A stretch of DNA of 64,000 bases from Nitrospira sp. UBA2082 (GCA_002331335.1 DCZO01000016.1:113302-177301); one strand, 5' to 3'; positions 44,068-53,013 are shown, counted from the stretch's first letter. The notes: generated by a model from the sequence alone, not told the origin. Made by a program: numbers and translations.

Positions 44068-45822
44068 ATGAGCGATCATCGCTCTTCCGAGAGTCACAGT
44101 GAGCAACCCGGCACGGGAAGCGGTCACGAGACCGGCACGCGCGCGGGGCAGACCGGCTCCGATCCGCTCGAATTGATCGAGCAGTGTTTGGGATCGTTCC
44201 CCGACGGCGACCCGCGCCAGAAGATTCTCTACAAACTGCGACACGCCGTGATGGTGTCCCAAGCGGCCAACCAACAGCGCGAGGCTGAGTTCAAAAAACT
44301 CAGTGAGGTGGCGGCCAAACTGACGGCACCCGCGAACCGTATCGGCACGCTGCTGGATATCCCCGGCGAAGGGCTGGCGCGGATTCTGGTCGGCGGGGCC
44401 GAGTATTATGCCAATGTCGATCCCCGCGTGCCGGTGGCCGATCTGAAGATCGGAACGCAGATTCTGGTCAACGAAGCCTATGTCGTCATCAACACCCTTG
44501 GATACGACCGGAACGGGCCGATTCTGAAATTGGCCGAAGCGATGGCCGATGGGCGGCTGCGGTTCGAGCAGGAGATGGGGCGGCAGCCGCTGATCTTGCA
44601 ACGGTCCTCCGACTTGGTCGGGGTCGAATTGAAGGCCGGCGACGAGGTTCGGATCGATCCCACTGCGCGCATCGCGATCGAGAAGCTGGCGGATCGGAAG
44701 GCGGGCAAGCATGTGCTCGATGACGTGCCGACCGTCACATGGGAACAGATCGGCGGGCAGCGCGAAGCGATTGCGGCGATCAGAAAGGCCATCGAGTATC
44801 CATTGCTCCACGCCGACACGTTCAAGCAGTTTAAGTTCTCCCAGCCCAAGGGATTCCTGCTCTACGGCCCGCCAGGTTGCGGAAAAACGTTGATCGGACA
44901 GGCGGCAGCCGGCAGTCTGTCCAAGCTGATGCGCGAGTCGCAGGGGTCGGATGTACAGGCAGCTGGCGGGCGGCCTCCTGTGACGAGCGGAGCCTTTCTT
45001 CATGTCAAGGGGCCGGAGATTCTCAATATGTGGCTGGGCGAGTCCGAGCGGATGGTCCGCGACCTGTTCGCTCAGGCGCGGGCCCGCCGGAAAGAAGGCG
45101 CCCTGCCGTTTATTTTTATCGATGAAGCGGAGTCGGTGTTGGGCACACGCCGCGCCATGCGTTCGTTCAATATTTCCAATACGCTGGTGCCGATGTTCTG
45201 CAGTGAGATGGACGGCATCGAGTCGCTGCACGATGTCGTCATCATTCTGGCCTCGAACCGCCCCGACCTTATCGACCCCGCCGTGTTGCGCCCAGGCCGC
45301 ATCGACCGGAAGATCAAGGTCGCCAGGCCGGATCGAGAGGCCTCCGGTGAGATTTTGAAGGTGTATTTGACGGAGGAGTTACCGCTGCATCCGTCGGTCG
45401 TGTCGGAGCGAGGCGGGGAGCTGCGACAGGTTGTCGCCTCTTTGGTGAACGAGACCATCGACGCGATTTTCAAACGGACCGATGAAAACCGGCTCCTGTC
45501 GATCCGCCTCCGTAACGGGCAGAGTAATGTGCTCTATCGGGGCGATCTGGTGAGCGGAGCGATCCTGTCGTCGATCGTGCAGCGCGCGAAAGAAAAGGCG
45601 ATCGACCGGACGATTCAGTCCGGCGAGCCGGCCGGACTGTCGGCGAAGGATCTGTTTGAATCGGTCACGGAGGAATTCCGCCAAGGCGAGATGCTGCCAC
45701 CGGACGATGCGGCGGAAGAATGGCTCAAGCTGTTGGACCACCAGCCGGAACAAGTGGTCGGCATTTCGTCGTTTCGCCGTGGACGGCAATCGGAAGAGCG
45801 GCTGGTGAGTCAAATCATTTGA
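44068..45822 (+). CDS. arc: Proteasomal ATPase, ARC/Mpa type
   Basis: 584 residues from ATG 44068 (GAGGAGC upstream). An N-terminal coiled coil (RHAVMVSQAANQQREAEFKKL) binds the modifier, followed by OB domains. The AAA domain has Walker A YGPPGCGKT, Walker B FIFIDEAES and NRPDLIDPAVLRPGRIDRK. It forms a hexamer that unfolds tagged proteins and threads them into the 20S core. The C-terminus reads SQII and lacks the GQYL-type end of mycobacterial Mpa, so docking may differ. The gene order with dop, UBact, prcB/prcA and pafA is that of the Pup-proteasome locus. Confidence 0.93.
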   Translation: MSDHRSSESHSEQPGTGSGHETGTRAGQTGSDPLELIEQCLGSFPDGDPRQKILYKLRHAVMVSQAANQQREAEFKKLSEVAAKLTAPANRIGTLLDIPGEGLARILVGGAEYYANVDPRVPVADLKIGTQILVNEAYVVINTLGYDRNGPILKLAEAMADGRLRFEQEMGRQPLILQRSSDLVGVELKAGDEVRIDPTARIAIEKLADRKAGKHVLDDVPTVTWEQIGGQREAIAAIRKAIEYPLLHADTFKQFKFSQPKGFLLYGPPGCGKTLIGQAAAGSLSKLMRESQGSDVQAAGGRPPVTSGAFLHVKGPEILNMWLGESERMVRDLFAQARARRKEGALPFIFIDEAESVLGTRRAMRSFNISNTLVPMFCSEMDGIESLHDVVIILASNRPDLIDPAVLRPGRIDRKIKVARPDREASGEILKVYLTEELPLHPSVVSERGGELRQVVASLVNETIDAIFKRTDENRLLSIRLRNGQSNVLYRGDLVSGAILSSIVQRAKEKAIDRTIQSGEPAGLSAKDLFESVTEEFRQGEMLPPDDAAEEWLKLLDHQPEQVVGISSFRRGRQSEERLVSQII

Positions 45823-45828
45823 GAGGTG

Positions 45829-45900
45829 GCTGACAGGTGACAAGCTGACAGGATGCAGGTGATTCGAACCTGTTAGCTTGTTACTTGTAAGCATGTCAGC
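45829..45900 (+). repeat. Iterated TGACA/TGTTA palindromic spacer
   Basis: Bases 45833-45852 pair with 45869-45888 over 20 consecutive positions, three of them G-T, leaving a 16-base loop. The flanks GCTGAC (45829) and GTCAGC (45895) also complement each other. The hairpin fills the arc-dop spacer, ending about eight bases before the dop start. Confidence 0.7.
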
Positions 45901-45908
45901 AAACGATT

Positions 45909-47435
45909 ATGCGTCTCTTCGGTCTTGAAACGGAGTACGGCATCACGCGGGAGGATCTGACGGACGTTGATCCTGTCGTCGAATCAATGGAGCTCGTGCG
46001 CGCGCATCTGACAGCCTCGTTCGAACGGCGTTGGGACTATGCGGGGGAAGATCCGCATGAAGATGCGCGGGGCTTTCGCGTCTCCGGCCTTGCGCAGGAC
46101 AAGGAGGAAGACGAATTCGCCAAACGCGACGCCCACCGGCCCTTTTCATTTCATGACATGAAGAGCGACCTGGTGCTGCCGAACGGCGCGCGTTTCTACA
46201 ACGACCATACCCATCCGGAATATTCGACGCCGGAGTGCCGGACGTTGAAAGATCTGGTGGCGCAGGACCGGGCGGGAGAGCGGATCGTCCAGCGGGCGGC
46301 GGACCGCAGAAACACGAGTCTCGGCGGCGAGCACGTGCAGCTCTACAAGAACAACACGGATTTTCACGGACATAGCTACGGTTGCCACGACAATTATCTG
46401 GTGCCGCGCTCGATCCCGTTTCCCCGTCTGATAGCGGGCCTCCTTCCATTTCTTGTCAGCCGTCAGGTGCTCGCCGGTTCAGGCAAAGTCGGGATCGAGG
46501 CGCAGGAGTCGGGATTTGTGCCGGGGCGCTTTCAGCTTTCGCAGCGGGCCGATTTCATGGAAACCGAGTTGAGCGTCGATACGATGCATAACCGACCGAT
46601 CCTCAACACGCGCGATGAGCCGCACGCCGATCCAAAGAAATTCCGCCGGCTGCATCTGATCATCGGCGACGCCAACATGTGTGAGTATGCGACGGCGTTG
46701 AAGATCGGGACGACCAGGGTGGTGCTGGAATTGATCGAGCGACGCGCGGCTCCGTCTCTCGAATTGGAGCAGCCGGTGGCGGCGGTGAAACAGCTCTCGC
46801 GGGATATCGACTTGAAGGCGGTCGTCCGACAAAAAAACGGGTCCAGCCTCTCCGGCCTGGAGATTCAGGAACAGTACTATCGAGCGGCGGAACGGACCTT
46901 AGCCGGTCTCGACGAGGAGACGGACTGGGTGTTACGCGAATGGGGCGACACGCTCACGTTGCTGGCGCAAGACCGCCGGCGTCTGATCGGCAGGTTGGAC
47001 TGGGTCACGAAACTGTGGCTGTTGGAAACGTTCATGCAGGAAGAACATATCGGTTGGGACGATCCCTGGTTGGCCAGTTTGGACCTGGAATATCATAATG
47101 TCCATCCGGAACGTGGACTCTATCTTGGACTTGAGGCCGAGGGGAAAGCATGGCGAATGACAGTCGAGGCCGACATCCAACGGGCCCTGGTCTCCGGGCC
47201 GGCCGATACGCGGGGAGGAGTCAGAGGGCTCTGCGTCCGGCGGTTTCCCGATCAGGTCAAGACGGTGCAATGGGAACGGATTCAGTTTGCCGGAGGATTG
47301 CTGCCACGCACGCTCGACATGGGCGATCTGTTCGAGCCGTCCGAGGTGAAACGGTGCCTGGCGGCCTTCGAAGCCGCTGCCGATCCGATGGATGCGCTGA
47401 ACACATGGAATGGAAGAAAGGACAGCCAATCATGA
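45909..47435 (+). CDS. dop: Dop-like depupylase/deamidase of the UBact system
   Basis: 508 residues of the carboxylate-amine ligase fold shared by Dop and PafA. FGLETEYGI opens it; RWDYAGEDPHEDARGF is a Dop-type loop absent from PafA; NGARFYNDHTHPEYSTPEC contains the catalytic Asp; LYKNNTD, SQRADF and NTRDEPHAD form the nucleotide and modifier site. Dop removes the modifier from targets. Because the UBact encoded next already ends in Glu, the deamidase step should not be needed. The stop overlaps the UBact start (ATGA). Confidence 0.88.
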   Translation: MRLFGLETEYGITREDLTDVDPVVESMELVRAHLTASFERRWDYAGEDPHEDARGFRVSGLAQDKEEDEFAKRDAHRPFSFHDMKSDLVLPNGARFYNDHTHPEYSTPECRTLKDLVAQDRAGERIVQRAADRRNTSLGGEHVQLYKNNTDFHGHSYGCHDNYLVPRSIPFPRLIAGLLPFLVSRQVLAGSGKVGIEAQESGFVPGRFQLSQRADFMETELSVDTMHNRPILNTRDEPHADPKKFRRLHLIIGDANMCEYATALKIGTTRVVLELIERRAAPSLELEQPVAAVKQLSRDIDLKAVVRQKNGSSLSGLEIQEQYYRAAERTLAGLDEETDWVLREWGDTLTLLAQDRRRLIGRLDWVTKLWLLETFMQEEHIGWDDPWLASLDLEYHNVHPERGLYLGLEAEGKAWRMTVEADIQRALVSGPADTRGGVRGLCVRRFPDQVKTVQWERIQFAGGLLPRTLDMGDLFEPSEVKRCLAAFEAAADPMDALNTWNGRKDSQS

Positions 47436-47623
47436 AGTACAGCACGATGCCTGAACGTCGTGAAGGCCCCGGCGATCCCATGCCGAAGCCGGGCCCTACC
47501 GAAGAAGGCGGTGGGCCCCGGAGGCCGGAAACCGGCTCGCCGGAAAAGGACAACCTCCTGAAGCGGATGAAAAAGGTCGATCCGAAACAGGCGGAGCGGT
47601 ATCGGCAACGGACGGGGGAATAG
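47432..47623 (+). CDS. ubact: UBact/Pup-like small protein modifier
   Basis: 63 residues, disordered and Pro/Gly/Glu-rich: ERREGPGDPMPKPGPTEEGG, then a short helix LLKRMKKVDPKQAERYRQR and the terminus TGE. The C-terminal Gly-Glu and the DPMPKP block are those of UBact, the Pup counterpart described in Nitrospirae and other Gram-negative phyla. The terminal Glu would be ligated by PafA to target lysines and the helix recognised by ARC. The ATG overlaps the dop stop (ATGA), so production is coupled. Confidence 0.9.
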   Translation: MKYSTMPERREGPGDPMPKPGPTEEGGGPRRPETGSPEKDNLLKRMKKVDPKQAERYRQRTGE

Positions 47624-47624
47624 G

Positions 47625-47695
47625 CGTCAATCGTCAACCGCCATGCGCCAATCGGAGAAGCCAGGGGCACCGTTTGGTACGAATGACGACTGACG
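47625..47695 (+). repeat. Iterated CGTCA/TGACG palindromic spacer
   Basis: CGTCAATCGTCA (47625-47636) pairs with TGACGACTGACG (47684-47695) at 11 of 12 positions, with further TGACG words to 47703. It lies between UBact and prcB, about 20 bases before the prcB start. Confidence 0.6.
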
Positions 47696-47718
47696 TTTGA
47701 CGTTTCACGGAGAAGATC

Positions 47719-48492
47719 ATGGGCATGCAAGGTGACTTTTTTCAGCTGCTCAAGGAGCAGGGGTATCAATTAGGTGCGCCGGTTGCCGCGAGCGCCGGGG
47801 TCGAGATCCCAACGGCGACCACCATCCTGGCCTTCAAGTATCGCGACGGAGTGCTGGTCGCGGGAGACCGACGCGCGACGGCCGGCAACATGGTGATGTA
47901 CGACCGGACCGACAAGGTGCTGGAGATCGACCGCCACAGTGTCATGGCCATCGCCGGGGTGCCGGCGACCGCCTACGAGATGGTGCGGATCTTGGAGCAC
48001 TCGTTCAAATACTACCGGCGGACGCAGTTGCAAGAGCTGAGCTTCGAGGGGAAGCTGCGGGCCGTGTCGAAGCTGCTCAAGGAGAACGTCGCGGCGGCTC
48101 TCTCCGGTACCGGAGCAGTCGCGCCGATTTTCGCCGGCTATGATGTCGAGCAGGAGGCGGCCAAGATCTACTTTTACGACATCCTCGGTGCGGAGTTCGA
48201 AGGGGTGGAGTACGCCGTGTCAGGGTCCGGGTCGCCGACCATCCGGGGCATTCTCCACTACCTCAATACGTGGGGAGAGCAGCCGTTGAATGCCATGCCG
48301 GAGGAGCAGGCGGTGATTCATGCCTTGCGGTTGCTGACGAGCGCAGCGGAATTCGACAGCGCCACCGGCGGCGTGAATCGCGAGGCCAATCTCTATCCGG
48401 TTATCAAGTTGATCGCGGCGGGCGGCGTCGGCGCCGTGCCCGAGGCGACGCTCAAATCGTTATTCGAGACGAAGGTCGTACGTCATGTATGA
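47719..48492 (+). CDS. prcB: 20S proteasome beta subunit
   Basis: 257 residues. A 33-residue propeptide ends before TTILAF; Thr34 would become the catalytic N-terminal Thr1 after self-cleavage. GDRRAT (Asp17 equivalent) and the Lys in DKVLEID (Lys33 equivalent) complete the site. SGSGSPTIRGIL and LRLLTSAAEFDSATGG are typical of the fold. It makes the two inner seven-membered rings. Its 3' end overlaps prcA by eight bases. Confidence 0.95.
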   Translation: MGMQGDFFQLLKEQGYQLGAPVAASAGVEIPTATTILAFKYRDGVLVAGDRRATAGNMVMYDRTDKVLEIDRHSVMAIAGVPATAYEMVRILEHSFKYYRRTQLQELSFEGKLRAVSKLLKENVAAALSGTGAVAPIFAGYDVEQEAAKIYFYDILGAEFEGVEYAVSGSGSPTIRGILHYLNTWGEQPLNAMPEEQAVIHALRLLTSAAEFDSATGGVNREANLYPVIKLIAAGGVGAVPEATLKSLFETKVVRHV

Positions 48493-49294
48493 AGAGCCGT
48501 ACAAATGGGTCGAGGCGGTCGGGAATCGCCGCCAGTATTTGGACGAACAGTTCAAACAGGGGAGTCCGGTCGTGGCGCTGGCCTACGACGCCGGGATCCT
48601 CTTAGTGAGCGTCAGCAAAGGCACGCCGAAACTCTACGAGGTCTACGATCGATTGGCGCTCGGCGGCATGGGCCACCCGGCCGATTTGGAAAAGCTGCGG
48701 TTCAACCTGTTGGAAATGGCGCATGTGGAAGGTTTCAATCGGTCGCCGTCCGACGTGACCGGTGGCCGCATGGTGAAGTACGGCATTGCGCCGGTGATCA
48801 AACAGGCATTCGAAGAGGTCTTCAAGGCGCCGTTCATCGTGAAACTCTTGTTGGCGGAGTTGGGCCACAAGGCCGGCAAGGATTCGTTCCTCGTCATCAA
48901 CTACGATGGCACGTTCGAGGAGGGATCGTCTTGTGCGGTGCTGGCCGCGTCGAAGTCGGTGGAGCAAGGCATGGTCGCCTATGTTCGTCGAGAGGCGCCG
49001 GCCGTGCCTTCCTTGGAGCAGGCGTTCAGCATCGCGCTCCGGACGTGGGCGCTGGGCGATCGATTGCAGCGGAAAGCCGGCGAAGAATCGTCCGAGGGAA
49101 ATCCAGCCGCAGGAACACCCGAGGACACGGAAGCGGTGTCTCTCTTTGCGCACCTGCGCGACAGGGTAGCGGAAAAGACCGTCGAGTGCGCCCTGTTGGA
49201 CCGACACCTCTCCGGTTCGTCGAAGTACCGGGCGCTGGCATCGGATGAGATCGGCCGCCTGCTGCCGAAAGACCTCAAGATCACCCTCTCGTAA
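48485..49294 (+). CDS. prcA: 20S proteasome alpha subunit
   Basis: 269 residues. The fold starts SPVVALAYDAGILLVSVSKG and lacks a catalytic Thr1, as expected for the outer ring. GGMGHPADLEKLRFNLLEMAHVEGFNRSP follows the alpha pattern. The N-terminus begins MYEEPYKWVEAVGNR, a gate-region sequence without the canonical YD-R motif seen in archaeal alpha subunits. An acidic insert (GEESSEGNPAAGTPEDTEA) interrupts the C-terminal part. It forms the outer rings and docks ARC. Confidence 0.92.
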   Translation: MYEEPYKWVEAVGNRRQYLDEQFKQGSPVVALAYDAGILLVSVSKGTPKLYEVYDRLALGGMGHPADLEKLRFNLLEMAHVEGFNRSPSDVTGGRMVKYGIAPVIKQAFEEVFKAPFIVKLLLAELGHKAGKDSFLVINYDGTFEEGSSCAVLAASKSVEQGMVAYVRREAPAVPSLEQAFSIALRTWALGDRLQRKAGEESSEGNPAAGTPEDTEAVSLFAHLRDRVAEKTVECALLDRHLSGSSKYRALASDEIGRLLPKDLKITLS

Positions 49295-49299
49295 GCAAC

Positions 49300-50781
49300 A
49301 TGTTGAACCGTATTTTCGGGTTGGAAACGGAATACGGACTGCTTGTCCATCAAGACCGTCCTGAGCACTCGCCCACCTGGTTTGCGCACAAGCTGCGCGA
49401 CCACATTTTCAACGTGCAGCGCCGCGGTGTGCTGGACCTTCACCACCGGGGCCATGATGAACCGCCTGGGAACGGAGGATTCTTGGCCAACGCCGGGCGC
49501 ATCTACCTCGACATGGGGCATGTGGAATATGCCTCCCCCGAGTGCAACAGCCTGACGGATGTGGTGGCGTCGGATCGTGCCGGCGACCGGATGCTGCAAC
49601 AGGCGATCAACGACTTGGGTTGGACCGACCAGGTGTCGCTCATCAAGAACAACATCGACCACGAAACCGATGCGACGTTTGGATCGCACGAGAACTTTTT
49701 GGTGACGAGGCGGTTTCCATTTTCACGGCGCGGGCTGGCGCCGCTGGTGACCTTTCTGGTAACCCGGCAGATTTTCACCGGATCGGGCCGTGTCGGCTCG
49801 GCGAATCCCCAGGATGCCTGGGTGCAGATGGATCGGTTGATCGTGCCGCGCGCGGCTCTGGGGCATGGCGGGAGTGGTGCTCAGGTGCCGTTTCAAATTT
49901 CCCAACGCGCCGACCACATCATGAACGATTTCTTCGAGTGGGTGCAGCAGAATCGGGCGATTGTGAACACGCGGGACGAGCCGCTGGCCGATCCGGAGCA
50001 GTATCGCCGCATTCACCTCCTGCTCGGTGATTCCAATATGGCCGAGTATGCGACGGCGCTCAAGCTGGGCACGACGGGGCTCGTTTTGCAGCTCATTGAA
50101 GAAGGGCATGCGCCCCGCGGTCTCGATATCCGGGAGCCGGTGGAGACCTTACAAGAGATTTCGCAAGATCAGGAGCGGCAGTGGGTGGTCCGGCTCGAGT
50201 CGGGCGAGACCATCTCCGCGACCGACATCCAAGAGCGGTTTCTTGCCGCGGCGCACGCGCATTGCGCGGGGCAGGATGAAGAGACCGACTGGGTGCTGGC
50301 TCAATGGGAAGCGGTGCTGCAGGACTTGCGCGGAGATTATGCCAGGCTCGTCGGGCGGGTGGATTGGGCGTCGAAATTGTGGCTGTTGGAGTCGTATCGG
50401 GAGGCGGAGCGGGTGCAATGGGACGACCCGATGTTGAAGAGTCTCGATCTGGAATACCACAATCTGAACCGGGACAAGAGTCTCTACGATGGGTTAGCGG
50501 AGGAAGGGCGAGTGCCGCGCCTGACGACGGACAAGGCGATCGATCTGGCTGCCGACCATGCGCCGAAGAATACCCGCGCATTCGGGCGTGGCGAATTGGT
50601 GAAGCACCTGTTGGCTTGCGGTTCTCCGTCTGAATCGATCGAGCCCAAAACGGACGAACGGCTTTTCCCCGCCTATGTCATCAATTGGTCGATCTTCCAG
50701 GTCCGCGGCAGGATGCCGTTTCCAATGACAGACCCGTTCAAGACCTATGTGCAGGAGATCCGGTCCCATCTGGCAGGATAG
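49300..50781 (+). CDS. pafA: PafA-like UBact ligase
   Basis: 493 residues, same fold as the Dop-like protein: FGLETEYGLL, NAGRIYLDMGHVEYASPEC with the catalytic Asp, LIKNNID, SQRADHI and NTRDEPLAD. It lacks the Dop-type RWDY...DARGF loop, and the C-terminal FPMTDPFKTYVQEI block matches PafA. It activates the modifier's terminal Glu with ATP and links it to lysines. An insert around residues 160-200 (NPQDAWVQMDRLIVPRAALG) is longer than in actinobacterial PafA. It closes the operon, five bases after prcA. Confidence 0.88.
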   Translation: MLNRIFGLETEYGLLVHQDRPEHSPTWFAHKLRDHIFNVQRRGVLDLHHRGHDEPPGNGGFLANAGRIYLDMGHVEYASPECNSLTDVVASDRAGDRMLQQAINDLGWTDQVSLIKNNIDHETDATFGSHENFLVTRRFPFSRRGLAPLVTFLVTRQIFTGSGRVGSANPQDAWVQMDRLIVPRAALGHGGSGAQVPFQISQRADHIMNDFFEWVQQNRAIVNTRDEPLADPEQYRRIHLLLGDSNMAEYATALKLGTTGLVLQLIEEGHAPRGLDIREPVETLQEISQDQERQWVVRLESGETISATDIQERFLAAAHAHCAGQDEETDWVLAQWEAVLQDLRGDYARLVGRVDWASKLWLLESYREAERVQWDDPMLKSLDLEYHNLNRDKSLYDGLAEEGRVPRLTTDKAIDLAADHAPKNTRAFGRGELVKHLLACGSPSESIEPKTDERLFPAYVINWSIFQVRGRMPFPMTDPFKTYVQEIRSHLAG

Positions 50782-50800
50782 CGTGCGACACCCGATCGAC

Positions 50801-51802
50801 TCAGCCCGTATCGCCGAACGCTCCGTTCCGTAAGAAGTCCACAATCCGATTCTCAGCCCAATAAGAATCTTCGCCGTTCCCGCTCCAGTGAAAGAATCCG
50901 CAATGACCACCGTAGGGTGAAGCGACCACGCGGATTGTTTCGTGCCGCAGAATGGTCGGCACGGTGAACATGGAATAGGGGATGAAGGGATCGTCTTGAG
51001 CGGTGATGATGAGTGTGGGGACCGAGATCGTATCCAGCACATGCCGTGCGCCGGCTCGGTTGTAGTAGTCGGCCCCGTCCCGATAGCCGCCGTCCCGCGC
51101 CGTGTAGCGATCGTCGAACTCGCTGATCCTTGTGACGGAATCGAGACAGCTCAGATCCCATTTCCCCGGAAACAATGCGGCCTTGCGGCGGAGACGAGAT
51201 TTCAGCCCGGTCACGAAGTGGCGGTGATAAATCCAATTGCGGGGCTCTTCCAAGGCACGCGCGCAGACCGTCGGGTCGATGTTCGGGCACACGGCGGCGA
51301 CTCCGGTGAGCGCCGGTTCGGAACAGCCCAGTTCGCCAGCGGCCTTGAGCACCAGATTGCCGCCCATCGAATAGCCGATCAACCACATGCGGCGCAGTCC
51401 GTCGTGCTGCGCCAGTTCTTTCACGATGGCGCGGTAATCTCCGCTGAGGCCGCTGTTATAAAGAGTGGGCGTCAGGTGCTCCGTACCGCCGCATGTCCGC
51501 TGGTTCATGCGGACAACGTTGAAGCCGATGCGATAGGCTTTGGCTGCAATGCCGCGCATGTAGGCTGAATCGCTGGACCCTTCCAGCCCGTGCACCATGA
51601 TCGCCGTAGGCGCCGCTTTCCGATCGTGTTGCCAATGGCAGACACCGAGCAGCTGAGTCTCCTGCGCCGTCGTAAAGAGGCGGGATTCATGTGGGAGTTC
51701 TACCAACGGGATTGTCCGAGGCCAGTAGCGGGGGACGAGCGTCATCACATGGCCGTTTCGGAGCCACAGAGGGGGCTGAAAGGATGATGCCGTCTCGATC
51801 AT
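50801..51802 (-). CDS. YheT-type alpha/beta hydrolase
   Basis: 333 residues from ATG 51802. The PPLWLRNGHVMTLVPRYWPR start, MVHGLEGSSDSAYMRGIA oxyanion region, nucleophile elbow GYSMGGN (Ser), Asp in TAQDDPFIP and His in GGHCGFF form a full catalytic triad. The family includes carboxyl and lipid esterases of unclear substrate. It converges on the pafA gene with 19 bases between the stops. Confidence 0.88.
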   Translation of the reverse strand: MIETASSFQPPLWLRNGHVMTLVPRYWPRTIPLVELPHESRLFTTAQETQLLGVCHWQHDRKAAPTAIMVHGLEGSSDSAYMRGIAAKAYRIGFNVVRMNQRTCGGTEHLTPTLYNSGLSGDYRAIVKELAQHDGLRRMWLIGYSMGGNLVLKAAGELGCSEPALTGVAAVCPNIDPTVCARALEEPRNWIYHRHFVTGLKSRLRRKAALFPGKWDLSCLDSVTRISEFDDRYTARDGGYRDGADYYNRAGARHVLDTISVPTLIITAQDDPFIPYSMFTVPTILRHETIRVVASPYGGHCGFFHWSGNGEDSYWAENRIVDFLRNGAFGDTG

Positions 51803-51999
51803 GGCCCGATCATAACGCAAACAGGCGGTGGTGCGCAGGAAGAATGTCTGGATCATTGGGTATACGATGACGGCCAAAGCAGTCCTCGCTGCCAGGAAAA
51901 AATGTCATGTGCTCAGAGGCTAACATAGGGGCTGTGACCAAGCCCGCGGCACTCGGTATAATGGGCAAGATCGTTTATTGGCCCTAGCAAGGAGAGTCG

Positions 52000-52347
52000 A
52001 TGATGAGCAGGCAGCGAATCGGGAGGCAGTTGTGGAGTTGTCTATTGGGAGCCGTGCTTGCCGTGTCGGTTGTATGCACAGGGACGCCGGCGATTGCGGC
52101 GGAAGGCCAGGGAGGAAAAGCCGCGCTGGAGGCGACCAGCTGGTTGCTCACAGCTCCCTATGGCGCGTTCAAGGCCGCGTATGCGATCGGCGGCAGTATC
52201 GTGGGTGGTATTGCTTGGGCAGTGACGGGCGGCAACAAGGAGGCGGCGGAGTCGATTTGGGTGCCTGCAGTTACCGGGGATTACATTGTTCGTCCTGAAA
52301 ATCTGACGGGCGAGAGGCCGCTCCACTTCATCGGCAAGGGCAAATAG
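52000..52347 (+). CDS. Small secreted hypothetical protein
   Basis: 115 residues. AAGGAGAG precedes the ATG pair at 52000/52003. Signal peptide (LLGAVLAVSVVCTGTPAIAA), then a Gly/Ala-rich helix pair (APYGAFKAAYAIGGSIVGGIAWAVTGG) and TGDYIVRPENLTGERPLHFIG. The tail pattern recurs in short envelope proteins of unknown role. Stands alone. Confidence 0.65.
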   Translation: MMSRQRIGRQLWSCLLGAVLAVSVVCTGTPAIAAEGQGGKAALEATSWLLTAPYGAFKAAYAIGGSIVGGIAWAVTGGNKEAAESIWVPAVTGDYIVRPENLTGERPLHFIGKGK

Positions 52348-52401
52348 ATCTGAGGCGCCGCGGGGCATACGATAAATGGCCGCGGCGTCTCTCGATGCCG
52401 G

Positions 52402-52989
52402 CTACGCCGCGGCGCGAGGACGATTGGCAAAGGCGAGCGGTGGGTCTGTCCGATCTGAGACCGACACGGTTAGCAACGGCCGTGCGGTATAGCCGGTCTG
52501 CTGCGCAACCCAGATTGCCGGGATCTGTCCAATGGCGACGTTGTAGACATTGACCGACTCGTTGTAGAACTCACGGCGATCGGCGATGGTGTTCTCCAAG
52601 GCGGAGATTCGTTGCTGAATCGCCAGGAACTGTTGATTGGCCTTGAGATCCGGATACTGTTCCGCAACCGCGAAGAGATGCCCTAACGCGCCGGCGATTT
52701 GGTTTTCAGCCTGGGCCTTCTCATTGATATTCCGGCCGGTGCCGTAGGCATTGCGGGCCTTGATGACGGCTTCCAGCGTCTCCCGCTCGTGCGCCATGTA
52801 GCTGTTGCACACCTCGACGAGCTTGGGCAATTCGTCATGCCGCTGTTTGAGCATGACATCGATATTTGACCAGGCCTTGTCGATATTGTTCGACAGCCGG
52901 ACCAGCATGTTATACACGCCGACGGCATAGGCGATCAGCCAAACCAGCCCGATGACGAACAATGTTCCAACGATTAATGTGCCGTTCAT
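52402..52989 (-). CDS. lemA: LemA-family membrane protein
   Basis: 195 residues. An N-terminal helix (LIVGTLFVIGLVWLIAYAVGVYNMLVRLSNNIDKAWSNIDV region) is followed by the LemA helical bundle: LKQRHDELPKLVEVCNSYM and the conserved YPDLKANQQFLAIQQRISALENTIADRREFYNESV. LemA proteins are extracytoplasmic helical proteins of unclear function. AAGGAG precedes the ATG. The GIDE-domain gene lies just upstream on the same strand, a common pairing. Confidence 0.9.
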   Translation of the reverse strand: MNGTLIVGTLFVIGLVWLIAYAVGVYNMLVRLSNNIDKAWSNIDVMLKQRHDELPKLVEVCNSYMAHERETLEAVIKARNAYGTGRNINEKAQAENQIAGALGHLFAVAEQYPDLKANQQFLAIQQRISALENTIADRREFYNESVNVYNVAIGQIPAIWVAQQTGYTARPLLTVSVSDRTDPPLAFANRPRAAA

Positions 52990-53013
52990 GGGCGTTCTCC
53001 TTCGCGAAAGTGA

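Noticed and set aside
44029..45231. 400-residue minus-strand frame across arc
   Set aside because: Antisense to the Walker A/B region of the ATPase; composition typical of a shadow frame.
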